Assembly: GCA_041671765.1 (NCBI GenBank)
Contig: JBAZAX010000015.1
Coordinates: 1-39,265 of the forward strand
Direction: 5' to 3'
From: JBAZAX01 sp041671765
GTDB taxonomy: Bacteria; Babelota; Babeliae; Babelales; RVW-14
DNA: 39,265 nt
Each line of letters opens with the position of its first letter. Position 1 is the first letter of the stretch. Below are positions 1-8,375 of this stretch, one piece after another. Both the position numbers and the translations under genes were made by a program. The notes beneath the pieces are model-generated. The model had not been told where the DNA came from. It did not search any database and saw only the letters and a list, made by a program, of their open reading frames with translations.

Positions 1-37
1 TTGGGGCAGTAAAAATTTAGGATAAGAAAGTTTCATT

Positions 38-877
38 ATGAATTCTATTAATTATTTAAAATCCATTGTTGATTGTCATACCCATTCTTCTTTTTCTATT
101 GATAGCCAAATGCCCGCCAAAGACGGTGTTTTGAGTGCAATAAATTCGGGGTTGGGTGGCCTAACTTTCACCGATCACCTTGATCTTGATTATCCAAAAG
201 CAGAAAATGGAGAGTCTAAGTATGAATATACATTTGATTTTGCTGCACGTTCAAAATTTTTAGATAACATACGAAATGAGTTTGGAACGGGTGCCAAAAT
301 TTTGAAAGGGCTTGAGCTTGGTTTTCAGCCGCAAATTGTTAAACAGGCAAGTGAAATTGTCAAAAGTTACGATTTTGATTTTGTGATTCTTTCTGTTCAC
401 GTTGTAGATAAAATTGATCTGTGCCACAAAGCCTTTCATGAAGGGCAACCAAAAAAACAAGTGTTTACCAGATATTTGCAAGCCATTTACGAATCAGTAG
501 ATAAGTTTGATGATTTTGATGTTGTCGGTCACATTGGATATATTTGTAGGTATGTGTCTTATCCGGACAAGTCGTTAAAATATGCTGATTACAGCGAGCT
601 TTTAGACATGATTTTTAAAAAAGTTATTCAGAAGGGTAAGGGGATCGAAGTTAACACTGCCGGTTATTTTTATAAACTTGGTTTTACTCATCCTGACTTT
701 GATTCTATTGCCAGATACAAAGAACTTGGCGGAGAGATAATCACAATTGGTTCGGATGCTCATGATGCGAGCAGGGTGGGCGAAAATTTTGGACCTGTTA
801 TAAAGCGACTTTCAGAAATTGGTTTTAAGTATGTAACTTATTTTGAAAACCGCAAACCGGTGTTCGTTAAAATTTAG
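38..877 (+). CDS. PHP-domain phosphatase, histidinol-phosphatase (HisJ/HisK)-like
   Basis: Metal-dependent phosphoesterase of the PHP family, 279 aa, close to the usual length of HisJ/HisK histidinol-phosphatases. The metal ligands are visible: DCHTHSSFS at residues 12-20, TFTDHLDLDYP near 39-49, GLELG, a histidine in ILSVHVVD, GHIGY, and the closing GSDAHD near residue 240. The family hydrolyses histidinol phosphate to histidinol, but relatives act on other phosphorylated small molecules, and no other histidine gene is in the window, so the substrate is open. Cytoplasmic; no signal peptide. The ATG at 38 follows a purine-rich stretch. It runs convergently into trmB with only 10 bases between the stops and no visible terminator. 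Confidence 0.8.
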   Translation: MNSINYLKSIVDCHTHSSFSIDSQMPAKDGVLSAINSGLGGLTFTDHLDLDYPKAENGESKYEYTFDFAARSKFLDNIRNEFGTGAKILKGLELGFQPQIVKQASEIVKSYDFDFVILSVHVVDKIDLCHKAFHEGQPKKQVFTRYLQAIYESVDKFDDFDVVGHIGYICRYVSYPDKSLKYADYSELLDMIFKKVIQKGKGIEVNTAGYFYKLGFTHPDFDSIARYKELGGEIITIGSDAHDASRVGENFGPVIKRLSEIGFKYVTYFENRKPVFVKI

Positions 878-887
878 GCTTTTAAAT

Positions 888-1505
888 TTACTTTTCACGT
901 AGCTCAAAAGTTCCAAAATAGGTTTGGCGACCCTTCTCTTTGCTTATATCATCCCATCTGTTTTGATAATAATTTGTCCAAAAATCGGGGTCTTCGACTT
1001 CGGTGAAATTTGGGTTTTCTTTGAATGTTTTGTGCATCTCGATCCACAGCGCTTCAACATCAGTTGAAACATATATTCTGCCGCCGATTTTGAGCTTTTG
1101 TTGTGCGGTAATTAGTAGATCAGGATTCACAAGCCTACGTTTAAGATGCCTGCGTTTGAGCCAAGGGTCCGGATGGAAAATATAAATGTTGTCTAAGCTG
1201 CGATTTTCAAACATCTCTGCCAAGCAGACACTGCCATTCCCAAATGCCAGATGTATGTTTTTGATATTGTCAGCAGCGACTCTTTCTTGCATTACTTCAA
1301 CCGTTTTCTTGCGTACATCAATTCCAACTACTAGTCTATCCGTGTGCGTTTTTGCAAGATTGCGGATGAATACGCTTTGTCCAAAGCCTATTTCAAAATC
1401 AATTTTCCCATTGAATTCTGTTAATTCCGGGCGAATTTTTGCTACATCAAGCTTTTCAAAATGTTGTGTACATGAAAGAGGGTTAGAGTGTGTTCTTATT
1501 CTCAT
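888..1505 (-). CDS. trmB: tRNA (guanine-N7-)-methyltransferase
   Basis: SAM-dependent methyltransferase that makes 7-methylguanosine at position 46 in the variable loop of tRNAs. The 205 aa length is normal. The SAM-binding start is DFEIGFGQSVFIRNLA (motif I), followed by VVGIDVRKK (motif II acidic residue). The TrmB hallmark IFHPDPWLKRRHLKRRLV is present, corresponding to the usual FPDPWxKxRHxKRR substrate-binding segment, and a catalytic-site aspartate lies in VSTDVEALW. The C-terminus carries the family's ExKGRQTYFGTFE stretch. Cytoplasmic, single-gene unit convergent with the PHP phosphatase. Confidence 0.95.
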   Translation of the reverse strand: MRIRTHSNPLSCTQHFEKLDVAKIRPELTEFNGKIDFEIGFGQSVFIRNLAKTHTDRLVVGIDVRKKTVEVMQERVAADNIKNIHLAFGNGSVCLAEMFENRSLDNIYIFHPDPWLKRRHLKRRLVNPDLLITAQQKLKIGGRIYVSTDVEALWIEMHKTFKENPNFTEVEDPDFWTNYYQNRWDDISKEKGRQTYFGTFELREK

Positions 1506-1656
1506 GGTTATTTATTATTCTTTTTATAAATGTTACAGCTTTGACAATAAAATTTGTAAAATGATCCAAAGTATACCAAAATTTTTTACATATCTCATTA
1601 GAGTTTTAGTTCATAACAGCTAATAATTTTGGATTACCAATTATTTAAAATAGTCT

Positions 1657-1698
1657 ACAAAATAGAGCCTCAGCTTAAAAACTGAGGCTCTATTTTGT
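1657..1698 (-). terminator. Hairpin terminator downstream of the 480-aa exported protein gene
   Basis: A perfect 17-bp inverted repeat (arms 1657-1673 and 1682-1698) with an 8-base loop lies 16 bases beyond the stop codon of the minus-strand gene. The outer part of the stem is A/T-rich and supplies the U-rich 3' side in either direction, so it may work on both strands, but only the minus-strand gene ends next to it. Confidence 0.75.
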
Positions 1699-1713
1699 AA
1701 ATTTAATAACTAT

Positions 1714-3156
1714 TTAATACAGCGTTAAAAGTTTTTCATTAATTGGTCTGCATAATTCAAAAGCGCCGGCAGAGCTTTTTTCAGGCTGGGCATCTTCTAT
1801 TCCATCGTTCATAGCTTCTTCATCGTCTTCTGAACCATTTGTCCATCGAAGTACGTCATCTATGATTTCTGTTTGATCAACTGATTCTGCGCCAAGCATC
1901 TCAAGCATCTCGACTATTTCGATTGCATGCGCCTCTCCGCAAAGCACCAGAATTTTCTTTGGTTTATCGTGTGGCATGTTTACGCAATTCACTATCTGTT
2001 GAATGCTTTCAAGGTCGACCATTTGAGCCGTGCTTGGAAATGAGTCAAAGTTAAGTGTTATGAATAATATATATCTTTTTTGCAGAAACGAAGCGATCTC
2101 TTTTTGTCTTAGGCGTGTTTGAGGGAGAGCAAGTTGTTCCAGAAGATACTGAGTTTGATGATTTATACTGTCAATTAATATATTGGGAATTGATTCCGGC
2201 ACTATGTTTTGAATGACAGAATTTTCGTTTTGATTGAAAAAATCGTCTCTAAGTCTGGCTTTAAGTTCATCATAGGATACGCTTTTCAGTAGTTCGAGGT
2301 CGTGCAAATAGGCAAAAGCTTTCAAGACATGTAATGTTTCCTTTTGGTGATCGGCGTATTCCGAATCGAGCTTTTTAGCTAATTCAACATTATTTGAAAA
2401 AGTGCATTTTAAATTTTTTATAAATTGGTTTATACGGTTTTGTTCGCCCTGAAGATTACCTAGAGGAATTTGGGGAAGTTTTTTTAAATCTTTTGTGATA
2501 GCATCAGAAATTAACATGATGTTTGGTAATGTTTTTTGTTCATTCCATTGTTGGATGTCAGCCCTAAAGAATTCACCGTATGTAGATGCGCATAAAAATA
2601 CAACAACAGAAGCATTCCTATGATCAACGGACAATGGTTTTACAAGTGTGCTATCAGCTGCTTGAGATGCTATAAAATTTGCATAAGCATCATAAAAAAG
2701 ATTGAGAACGCTAAGTTTGGTGCTGTGATTTGGCATTGTGGATTCAAGAGTAGATTGAAGCATGCTTAGACATTGCGCTTTAGCCGCATAATTTTTCGTA
2801 TTTAAGAAAGATACAAGATTTTGTATCCATGAGTTGTGCATAACTTGTGGAGACATATCAAGAGTATCGTCAGGTAAGTTGTCCCAATATTTTGTGATAT
2901 CATTTTTTTCAACCAAAATAAGGTCGGCAGGTTTGTGTTCATCTATTGCTGATAATAAAAGTGCTCCGGCTTGCCAGATTTCTTGAGAGTCATCAACGTG
3001 GTGCTGATCTTTGGCCAAGATAATGATATCTTTACCCAAGCGCATTGTTTCCAGATCGATGACAGTTGCCTGTATTAATGAAAAATTTATTAAACAGAAT
3101 GCAAGTGCATTAATATAAAGCATTGTTTTTATATTAAACAATTTTTTGAGAAGCAT
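1714..3156 (-). CDS. Exported protein of unknown function with paired His motifs
   Basis: 480 aa. An N-terminal signal peptide is clear: two lysines, then a hydrophobic stretch (about residues 13-30) ending near QA-TV. The start is supported by an AAGGA ribosome site about 8 bases before the ATG. I do not recognise the family securely. Two histidine-bearing motifs stand out: IILAKDQHHVDD shortly after the signal, then LILVEKND, and near the C-terminus ILVLCGEAHAIE followed by LEMLG. That spacing of an early [GA]xxHH, a middle E and a late GxxH...LxxLG resembles the TIKI/TraB/ChaN-type hydrolase fold, but this is only an impression. The C-terminal 50 residues are acidic. Standalone gene, followed by a strong hairpin. 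Confidence 0.7.
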   Translation of the reverse strand: MLLKKLFNIKTMLYINALAFCLINFSLIQATVIDLETMRLGKDIIILAKDQHHVDDSQEIWQAGALLLSAIDEHKPADLILVEKNDITKYWDNLPDDTLDMSPQVMHNSWIQNLVSFLNTKNYAAKAQCLSMLQSTLESTMPNHSTKLSVLNLFYDAYANFIASQAADSTLVKPLSVDHRNASVVVFLCASTYGEFFRADIQQWNEQKTLPNIMLISDAITKDLKKLPQIPLGNLQGEQNRINQFIKNLKCTFSNNVELAKKLDSEYADHQKETLHVLKAFAYLHDLELLKSVSYDELKARLRDDFFNQNENSVIQNIVPESIPNILIDSINHQTQYLLEQLALPQTRLRQKEIASFLQKRYILFITLNFDSFPSTAQMVDLESIQQIVNCVNMPHDKPKKILVLCGEAHAIEIVEMLEMLGAESVDQTEIIDDVLRWTNGSEDDEEAMNDGIEDAQPEKSSAGAFELCRPINEKLLTLY

Positions 3157-3329
3157 CGCGTTATTCCTTATGTTTTTGATTTAATCTGAAATTACCTCCA
3201 CGTTATCAGTATGACATTATGGATAAATAACTCAAAGGCCCATTGAAAGGCCCATTAATTAGTGCAAATTTAGTGAAATTATGGTCGTTTTTACAAGATT
3301 TGTGCATCTTTTTATTCTGAAATGATGTT

Positions 3330-3372
3330 CGTAGGCCTGCCCACCCGTTTATCGGTTTCTACCATTCGCCAT
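3330..3372. repeat. Short GC-rich intergenic repeat fragment
   Basis: This small GC-richer patch in an AT-rich spacer contains AGGCCTGCCC, the reverse complement of GGGCAGGCCT seen in the repeat at 9361-9448. It looks like a relic of the same dispersed palindromic family. No coding potential is visible in the 286-base spacer it occupies. Confidence 0.3.
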
Positions 3373-3375
3373 GAA

Positions 3376-3409
3376 ACAAAAAAGCCGGAGGACTTTTACA
3401 TCCTCCGGC
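3376..3409 (-). terminator. Rho-independent terminator of the exported coiled-coil operon
   Basis: Read on the minus strand, a 9-bp GC-rich stem (arms 3384-3392 and 3401-3409, GCCGGAGGA with its complement) with an 8-base loop is followed directly by TTTTTTGTTT. It lies about 33 bases after the stop of the 588-aa gene and should end the two-gene transcript that begins at 8278. Confidence 0.9.
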
Positions 3410-3442
3410 CAAAACTTAGCAATTAAATAAACTAAAGAATTT

Positions 3443-5209
3443 TCAATGCAACGTTATTTTCAGTGCTGTTAGTTTTGTATTCAAGGTTGTCAGCTTGCCT
3501 TTTAGTTGAGTTAAATTAGTTTTTAGTGTTTTAAGTTGTTGATTGAGAGGTCTTGCGGGCATTGGTGGAGGAGTACCATATACAGGTTTTGGGTGTGTAT
3601 CTGGGGCGCCAGGTTCTGGTGTTTTGTAGGCTTTTATTGCGTCAAAGATTTGTTCTTGTGTGGGCTTTCCTGAAAGTTGTAGCTCTGTAAGTAAACTAGA
3701 CATTTTTTGAACATGACTTAGTTCAGCGTTTTGCATAACCGATAGTTTACTAATGTTGGTTATGTTTAAAAATTTAGTTTGTAATTTTTGAATTTGCTCT
3801 GAAGGTGTTTTTGTACCACCTATTTTTATTGTTTTTTTAATTCCAAGTTTTGTTTTTAGCGAGTCAGAAATATCACTATCTTTGAATAAAGCTTGAATAA
3901 TTGGTTTAATATCCTCTTTGTTTGCATCGGTAATTTTATTTTTCAAAAATGCTTCTGTCATGATGTCTTTTAATCTGTTAATCATATCTTGTGGAAGTTG
4001 TTTTTCTAGATCAGTTCTACTTTGTGAAAGTTTTAAATTTGTCCAAAAATCTAACACAGTATTTATATCATTTACTGCGGCGATTATTTTGTTTAGTTCG
4101 GTTTTTATGGTTGCAAATTGTTTTTCTAAATTAGTACTTCCTGGGAAGAAGGCAGAATAATAATCAAAATTGCTAGTGCCTGCATTTTTATTAAATTGCG
4201 TATTTAATTCTTTTTTATCGAATTCATAGATTTTAAATTGGATTACATAGAAAATGGCCTTATTTTTTGATTCATAAGGCTTTTTATTTTGAAAACCGGT
4301 GTATCTTAACCACGATTTGGTAATAATATCTTTCTTTTCTTCAGTCGTTAAGTTAGGTTGAATAGCATCTGGAATTTTAAATGCAGCAACAAAATCATCA
4401 ATATTATCAGGGTATAGAGTTTTTAGTTGAGTTGCATTTTGATTTATTGATTTACCAATTTCATTATACCTACGTTTTTCTGCCTCTTGCGCCAATTCCT
4501 CTTGTTCTAATTCTTTTATTCGATTTTCTAGCGCAGCTTTTACTGCAGATATACTGGCTTTTGCGAAAGATGCTTTTCCCAGGGAAATTGGATCTGTTTG
4601 AGTTTCTAAATTTTTTATTACGTCTAAATCAAGGATATTTTGAATTTGTGTAGTATCAGATATATCTCTTACAATGAGAGGTGAGTTTAAATAACTGATA
4701 AGTCGTTGTAAGATAATCCCCTCTCCAGAAGCCATTTGCTGCCCGCCATGAGTTGAAGGCTTTTTAGGTTTAACTTGTTGATCAGGGGATTCCTCTATTT
4801 TTTCTTTAACTTTTTGCTCAAATGCATCTCTTGTTTCCGTCCCAATACCAAAGCCATTAGAATCCAAAAATTGGCGTATATTTTCAAAATTGTCATCAGC
4901 GCTCAATAACGCAAAAAAACTTTTAGCTTTAGTTACATTTTGTAATTCCGTAATTACTTTTTGTTTTTCGTTTTTAAGATCGTCGTTTTTTGCAATTTTT
5001 ATTAATATTGATCTTTTTAAAATTCCGCCTTTCCCTGGCATTGGCGGCAGACCACCTTTCCCTGGCATTGGTGGTGGGGGAGGAGGAGGTGGTGTTCCCT
5101 GCGCATTCAAATTTTGAAGATTATTTATTTTAAGTAAGTTTTGTATCGCACCAAAACTTGATATTAAAAAAAGTGTGAGTGTGATTGGTTTCAGCAATTT
5201 TTTATTCAT
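3443..5209 (-). CDS. Exported proline-rich protein with WH2-like motif and leucine-heptad tail
   Basis: 588 aa. The signal peptide spans about residues 1-25. Residues 40-47 are eight consecutive prolines, followed by two MPGKGG units; this strongly resembles the FH1/WASP polyproline tracts that bind profilin or SH3 domains. Right behind it, SILIKIAKNDDLKN (67-80) fits the WH2 actin-monomer pattern [IL]LxxIxxGxxLK except that Asn replaces Gly. The middle is charged, helical and of unknown fold. Near the end a second proline patch, TPPPMPARP (546-554), precedes a 34-residue leucine-heptad tail reaching the C-terminus. The gene starts 12 bases after the 1018-aa gene, whose tail is alike, so the two are co-transcribed. 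An actin-directed role is inference; a plain surface protein is the alternative. Confidence 0.75.
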   Translation of the reverse strand: MNKKLLKPITLTLFLISSFGAIQNLLKINNLQNLNAQGTPPPPPPPPMPGKGGLPPMPGKGGILKRSILIKIAKNDDLKNEKQKVITELQNVTKAKSFFALLSADDNFENIRQFLDSNGFGIGTETRDAFEQKVKEKIEESPDQQVKPKKPSTHGGQQMASGEGIILQRLISYLNSPLIVRDISDTTQIQNILDLDVIKNLETQTDPISLGKASFAKASISAVKAALENRIKELEQEELAQEAEKRRYNEIGKSINQNATQLKTLYPDNIDDFVAAFKIPDAIQPNLTTEEKKDIITKSWLRYTGFQNKKPYESKNKAIFYVIQFKIYEFDKKELNTQFNKNAGTSNFDYYSAFFPGSTNLEKQFATIKTELNKIIAAVNDINTVLDFWTNLKLSQSRTDLEKQLPQDMINRLKDIMTEAFLKNKITDANKEDIKPIIQALFKDSDISDSLKTKLGIKKTIKIGGTKTPSEQIQKLQTKFLNITNISKLSVMQNAELSHVQKMSSLLTELQLSGKPTQEQIFDAIKAYKTPEPGAPDTHPKPVYGTPPPMPARPLNQQLKTLKTNLTQLKGKLTTLNTKLTALKITLH

Positions 5210-5221
5210 CCAACATTCCTT

Positions 5222-8200
5222 CTATTTTCTTGGTAAGTTTGTTTTTAGCTGTCCCAACTTCTGTGATAACTGTGATAATTTTGTCTTTAACTTTTCAAGA
5301 TTTTGTTTTAATAGTCCAAATTTTTGTTTTAATGCCGTGGGGGCTGGAGATTCATGAGGTTTTGGTTGTGTTCCGGTGCCGGTTTTTTGTGGAGTTTTTT
5401 GTTTAGCAGTTTCCAAAACGCTTTTTATTGTGGCTATAAATTTCTTATAATTGTTGTCTAAAACATTGAATAGAATGGTATAAATTATTTGTAGATTCGC
5501 AGAGGCTACTATATTTTCTTCTATCATTTTTTTTAATAAATCGCCTAAAAATAAATCGCCTAAAATTGGGTATTTTTTAGGATCTTTTAGTTCGTCGGCA
5601 TAACCCTTTATTTCAGAAATGTTAGTGTCAACTGACTGTTTTAAAGTATATGCTTGAGCTTTTGTAAGTTGTGTGCCGGACAATCGAACGTTTTCGACGG
5701 ATATATTTCTTTTCTGGAATATTTTATTAAAAATATTCCATGTGTTTACGTATTGATTACAAAGATTAAAATCTTTTTGTTGTTGCGAATCTTTATCAAA
5801 ACATTTTTTATTTTTTATTTTTATTAATAGATCGCTTAATTTTTCAAGATATTCATCGTTCTTTTGATCCAGTTGTTTACAAAAACTTTGTATGAATTTT
5901 AGTATCAAGCTGCTTGAGTTTGTGTCGAAATTTAACCCTTTATATTTATCTTCTTTTATAAAATCCAAATCTGCGATTTGTATGGTTTCGGGTGAGATTT
6001 TTTGGATTTTGGCTATTTCCGAATCCCAATCTTGTTTTATTTTTGCTTTAGCTGCTTCTTCACCCTGCTTTTTTTCTGCAGCTGCAGAAAGTTTTTTTTC
6101 TTGCGCTGCTTTTGCCTCAGCTGCGGCTGCTTCTGCTGCGTCTTGTGCTTTTTTATCTTGCTCAAATTTAGTTTTTTGTGTTCTAGTTTCTTTTGCCTTG
6201 ATTATAATATCCAATTTTGGATTTGTTTGGCGTTCAGCGGGTGTGTAATTTAAATTTAAAAAAGCCTGTTCTATATGTTTAAACTTTTGATTTTCTACTT
6301 TATCTATTGCTGTTTGAATTGTTGTCGCATCGACTGGTTCAATAAGTCTATTGGATAAAGATATAATTTTGGTTTTAAATTCGGGTATGCTTTCTTGTGT
6401 GGCTTTGGGTATTTTTTTATCATATAGTTTTACGTTGAAAATGCCTTGCCCAACTTTTGCTGATTCGACTAAGCTACAAATTCTATCAATGCATTCTTGA
6501 GATTCTAATTTTAAGGACTTGAGAATTTTAGAGATAAATTGTTTTATGTTTTCTAAATTTGGGAATAGTTTGTTAAGAATTTCAGTTAATATGCCAATTT
6601 TACTTTCCAACGTTTTGTCTGTTTTGTAGAGATCCTCAATTAAATTGCCAAGATCAGTATATTGGTTTGACTCATTTATTTTTGACTCAAGTTCCTTTTT
6701 AAGTGTGTCGAGCTGTTCTTGCGTAAGTTTATCATCTTTAATAGCTTGGAAGGTTGGAATTTCTCCTTCCGATGTTGATATTTTAGCTTCTGCCAAATTT
6801 ATTAAATCTGATAAAGTTTCAACCTTTTTTTGATGTTCGAGTTGTTTTTCTTCGAGTGCTTGTTTTTGTTGTTGGTATATTTTTCCTGATTGTGTTGGTT
6901 TACGTTTTTTTTGATGAGCTCGCTGTTTTGTTTTATGTTCTAAAGTTGGTGATTTTTTCTCTTCTTCTTTTGCTTCGTCGGCTTTCTTCTTTGCCTCTGC
7001 TTCTTCTTTGATTTTGGCTTCCTCTTTTTCAAGGGCCTCTTTTTCTCGTTGTTGCTTTAATACTTCGGCATCTTCTTTGGCTTTACGCTCTTCTTCTTTG
7101 ATTCTGGCTTCTTCTTTAGCTTCGTCATCTTTCTTTTGTTGTTCTAATGCTTTCTTCTTGGCTTCAGCTTTAGCTTCAGCAAGCTTTTTTCTTGCGGCAT
7201 GATCGCGATATAGCTTTTGAATTTTTGTTGCTGCAGCTTCATATTGTTCTTTTTTTATGCGTTCTTCTGCGTCTTTCTTCTTGGCTTCATCAGCTTCTTC
7301 TTTTGCTTTACGTTCTGCTTCTTTATCTTCGGCATCTTTCTTTTGCTGTTCGTCGTCATCTTTCTTTTTCCGCTCTTCCTCGGCTTTCTTCTTGAGGTCA
7401 TCTCGTATTTTGTCGGCTTCTCCAGATGTTATTTTATTTTCTAAAGAACTAATAAATCCCGAGATAAGCTCTGCAGTAGATCCTTCCTCAACTTTAGGCT
7501 CGGATTTTTCTTCTGATAATTTTAATTTGTCTGATATTTCTCCGGACCATGCTTGCTCTATTTTGGCATAAAGTAAAAATAATTTTTTTAGGACTTCAGT
7601 ATCTTCGATATTTGCTCTGAAATCATTTAATTTTCGAAGATCATCTCTAATAAAATCAAAAAAAAGATCATATTTCTTGTTTCCAAAAATTTGTTCCCAT
7701 TTTTCTTCTGCAGATTTGATTTGTTTTGTAAAGTCATCTATTTTTTTTTCTTTTTCTTCTCTTTTCAAACCATCTTGCCACTCATTGTAAACTGCTGCCG
7801 GATTTGATGTGAAATAATCACCTTCGGTCTTAGAGGTTGTTGCATATTGATTCAAAAAATTAATCCATTCTGAAAATTTTAATTTAATATCTTTTAAAGA
7901 ACCCTTATTGTCTTCAGGGTCTCTGCTCTCTTTTTTAGGTGATCCCGGATCTATAGTCCCTATAATTTCAGGATCATTTTTAAACTGGAAATCTTTAAAA
8001 ATTTCAAGAAAGCCTTTCATCTGCTCTTTTTTAATCTTTGTTCCGTAATTAAGCAATCCTTGGCTTCTTTTTAATAACTCCAAAACATTACCAATTAACT
8101 TTTCATGATTGGCTTGTAATTGATCAACTGTTTTTCCAGTTAAAATTTCTAAAACATTATCTTTGGTCACGGTTTCTTTTGTTATACCAGAAAAAAGATT

Positions 8201-8278
8201 TGCGGAGGTCATTGAATACAAAAAATCTGCATTCCACATCAGTAATAAAAAACATAAACTTAAATACTTTATTCCCAT
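5222..8278 (-). CDS. Exported charged-helix protein with IQ-type motif and leucine-heptad tail
   Basis: 1018 aa. The signal peptide covers about residues 1-22. Residues 290-445 are an E/K/A-rich segment likely to form a long single alpha helix or coiled coil, and inside it IQKLYRDHAARKK (353-365) fits the eukaryotic IQ calmodulin/light-chain consensus IQxxxRxxxxR. A second Ala/Lys/Glu helix lies around 670-730, resembling TolA-type linkers. A Pro/Thr-rich linker (TGTGTQPKPHESPAPT) leads to a C-terminal leucine-heptad tail (983-1018) closely similar in pattern to that of the downstream 588-aa protein. First gene of a two-gene operon. The rest matches nothing I recognise. E/K-rich sequence is compositionally biased, so the IQ match needs testing against shuffled sequence. 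Confidence 0.75.
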   Translation of the reverse strand: MGIKYLSLCFLLLMWNADFLYSMTSANLFSGITKETVTKDNVLEILTGKTVDQLQANHEKLIGNVLELLKRSQGLLNYGTKIKKEQMKGFLEIFKDFQFKNDPEIIGTIDPGSPKKESRDPEDNKGSLKDIKLKFSEWINFLNQYATTSKTEGDYFTSNPAAVYNEWQDGLKREEKEKKIDDFTKQIKSAEEKWEQIFGNKKYDLFFDFIRDDLRKLNDFRANIEDTEVLKKLFLLYAKIEQAWSGEISDKLKLSEEKSEPKVEEGSTAELISGFISSLENKITSGEADKIRDDLKKKAEEERKKKDDDEQQKKDAEDKEAERKAKEEADEAKKKDAEERIKKEQYEAAATKIQKLYRDHAARKKLAEAKAEAKKKALEQQKKDDEAKEEARIKEEERKAKEDAEVLKQQREKEALEKEEAKIKEEAEAKKKADEAKEEEKKSPTLEHKTKQRAHQKKRKPTQSGKIYQQQKQALEEKQLEHQKKVETLSDLINLAEAKISTSEGEIPTFQAIKDDKLTQEQLDTLKKELESKINESNQYTDLGNLIEDLYKTDKTLESKIGILTEILNKLFPNLENIKQFISKILKSLKLESQECIDRICSLVESAKVGQGIFNVKLYDKKIPKATQESIPEFKTKIISLSNRLIEPVDATTIQTAIDKVENQKFKHIEQAFLNLNYTPAERQTNPKLDIIIKAKETRTQKTKFEQDKKAQDAAEAAAAEAKAAQEKKLSAAAEKKQGEEAAKAKIKQDWDSEIAKIQKISPETIQIADLDFIKEDKYKGLNFDTNSSSLILKFIQSFCKQLDQKNDEYLEKLSDLLIKIKNKKCFDKDSQQQKDFNLCNQYVNTWNIFNKIFQKRNISVENVRLSGTQLTKAQAYTLKQSVDTNISEIKGYADELKDPKKYPILGDLFLGDLLKKMIEENIVASANLQIIYTILFNVLDNNYKKFIATIKSVLETAKQKTPQKTGTGTQPKPHESPAPTALKQKFGLLKQNLEKLKTKLSQLSQKLGQLKTNLPRK

Positions 8279-8375
8279 TTTTCTCCTTTTTAAAAAAAAT
8301 TAAACTTAAATATTCTTTAATTAATTGAGTTATGAAAAGTAAAGATATATATAAATTGTGAATAATATATTTAAT

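Noticed and set aside
4890..5117. Plus-strand frame ending in a glycine-rich run
   Set aside because: The glycine run is the antisense reading of the polyproline tract.
6002..7571. Several plus-strand open frames rich in Phe, Cys and Ser opposite the 1018-aa gene
   Set aside because: They are antisense shadows of Glu/Lys/Ala-rich codons and have no ribosome sites or recognisable domains.
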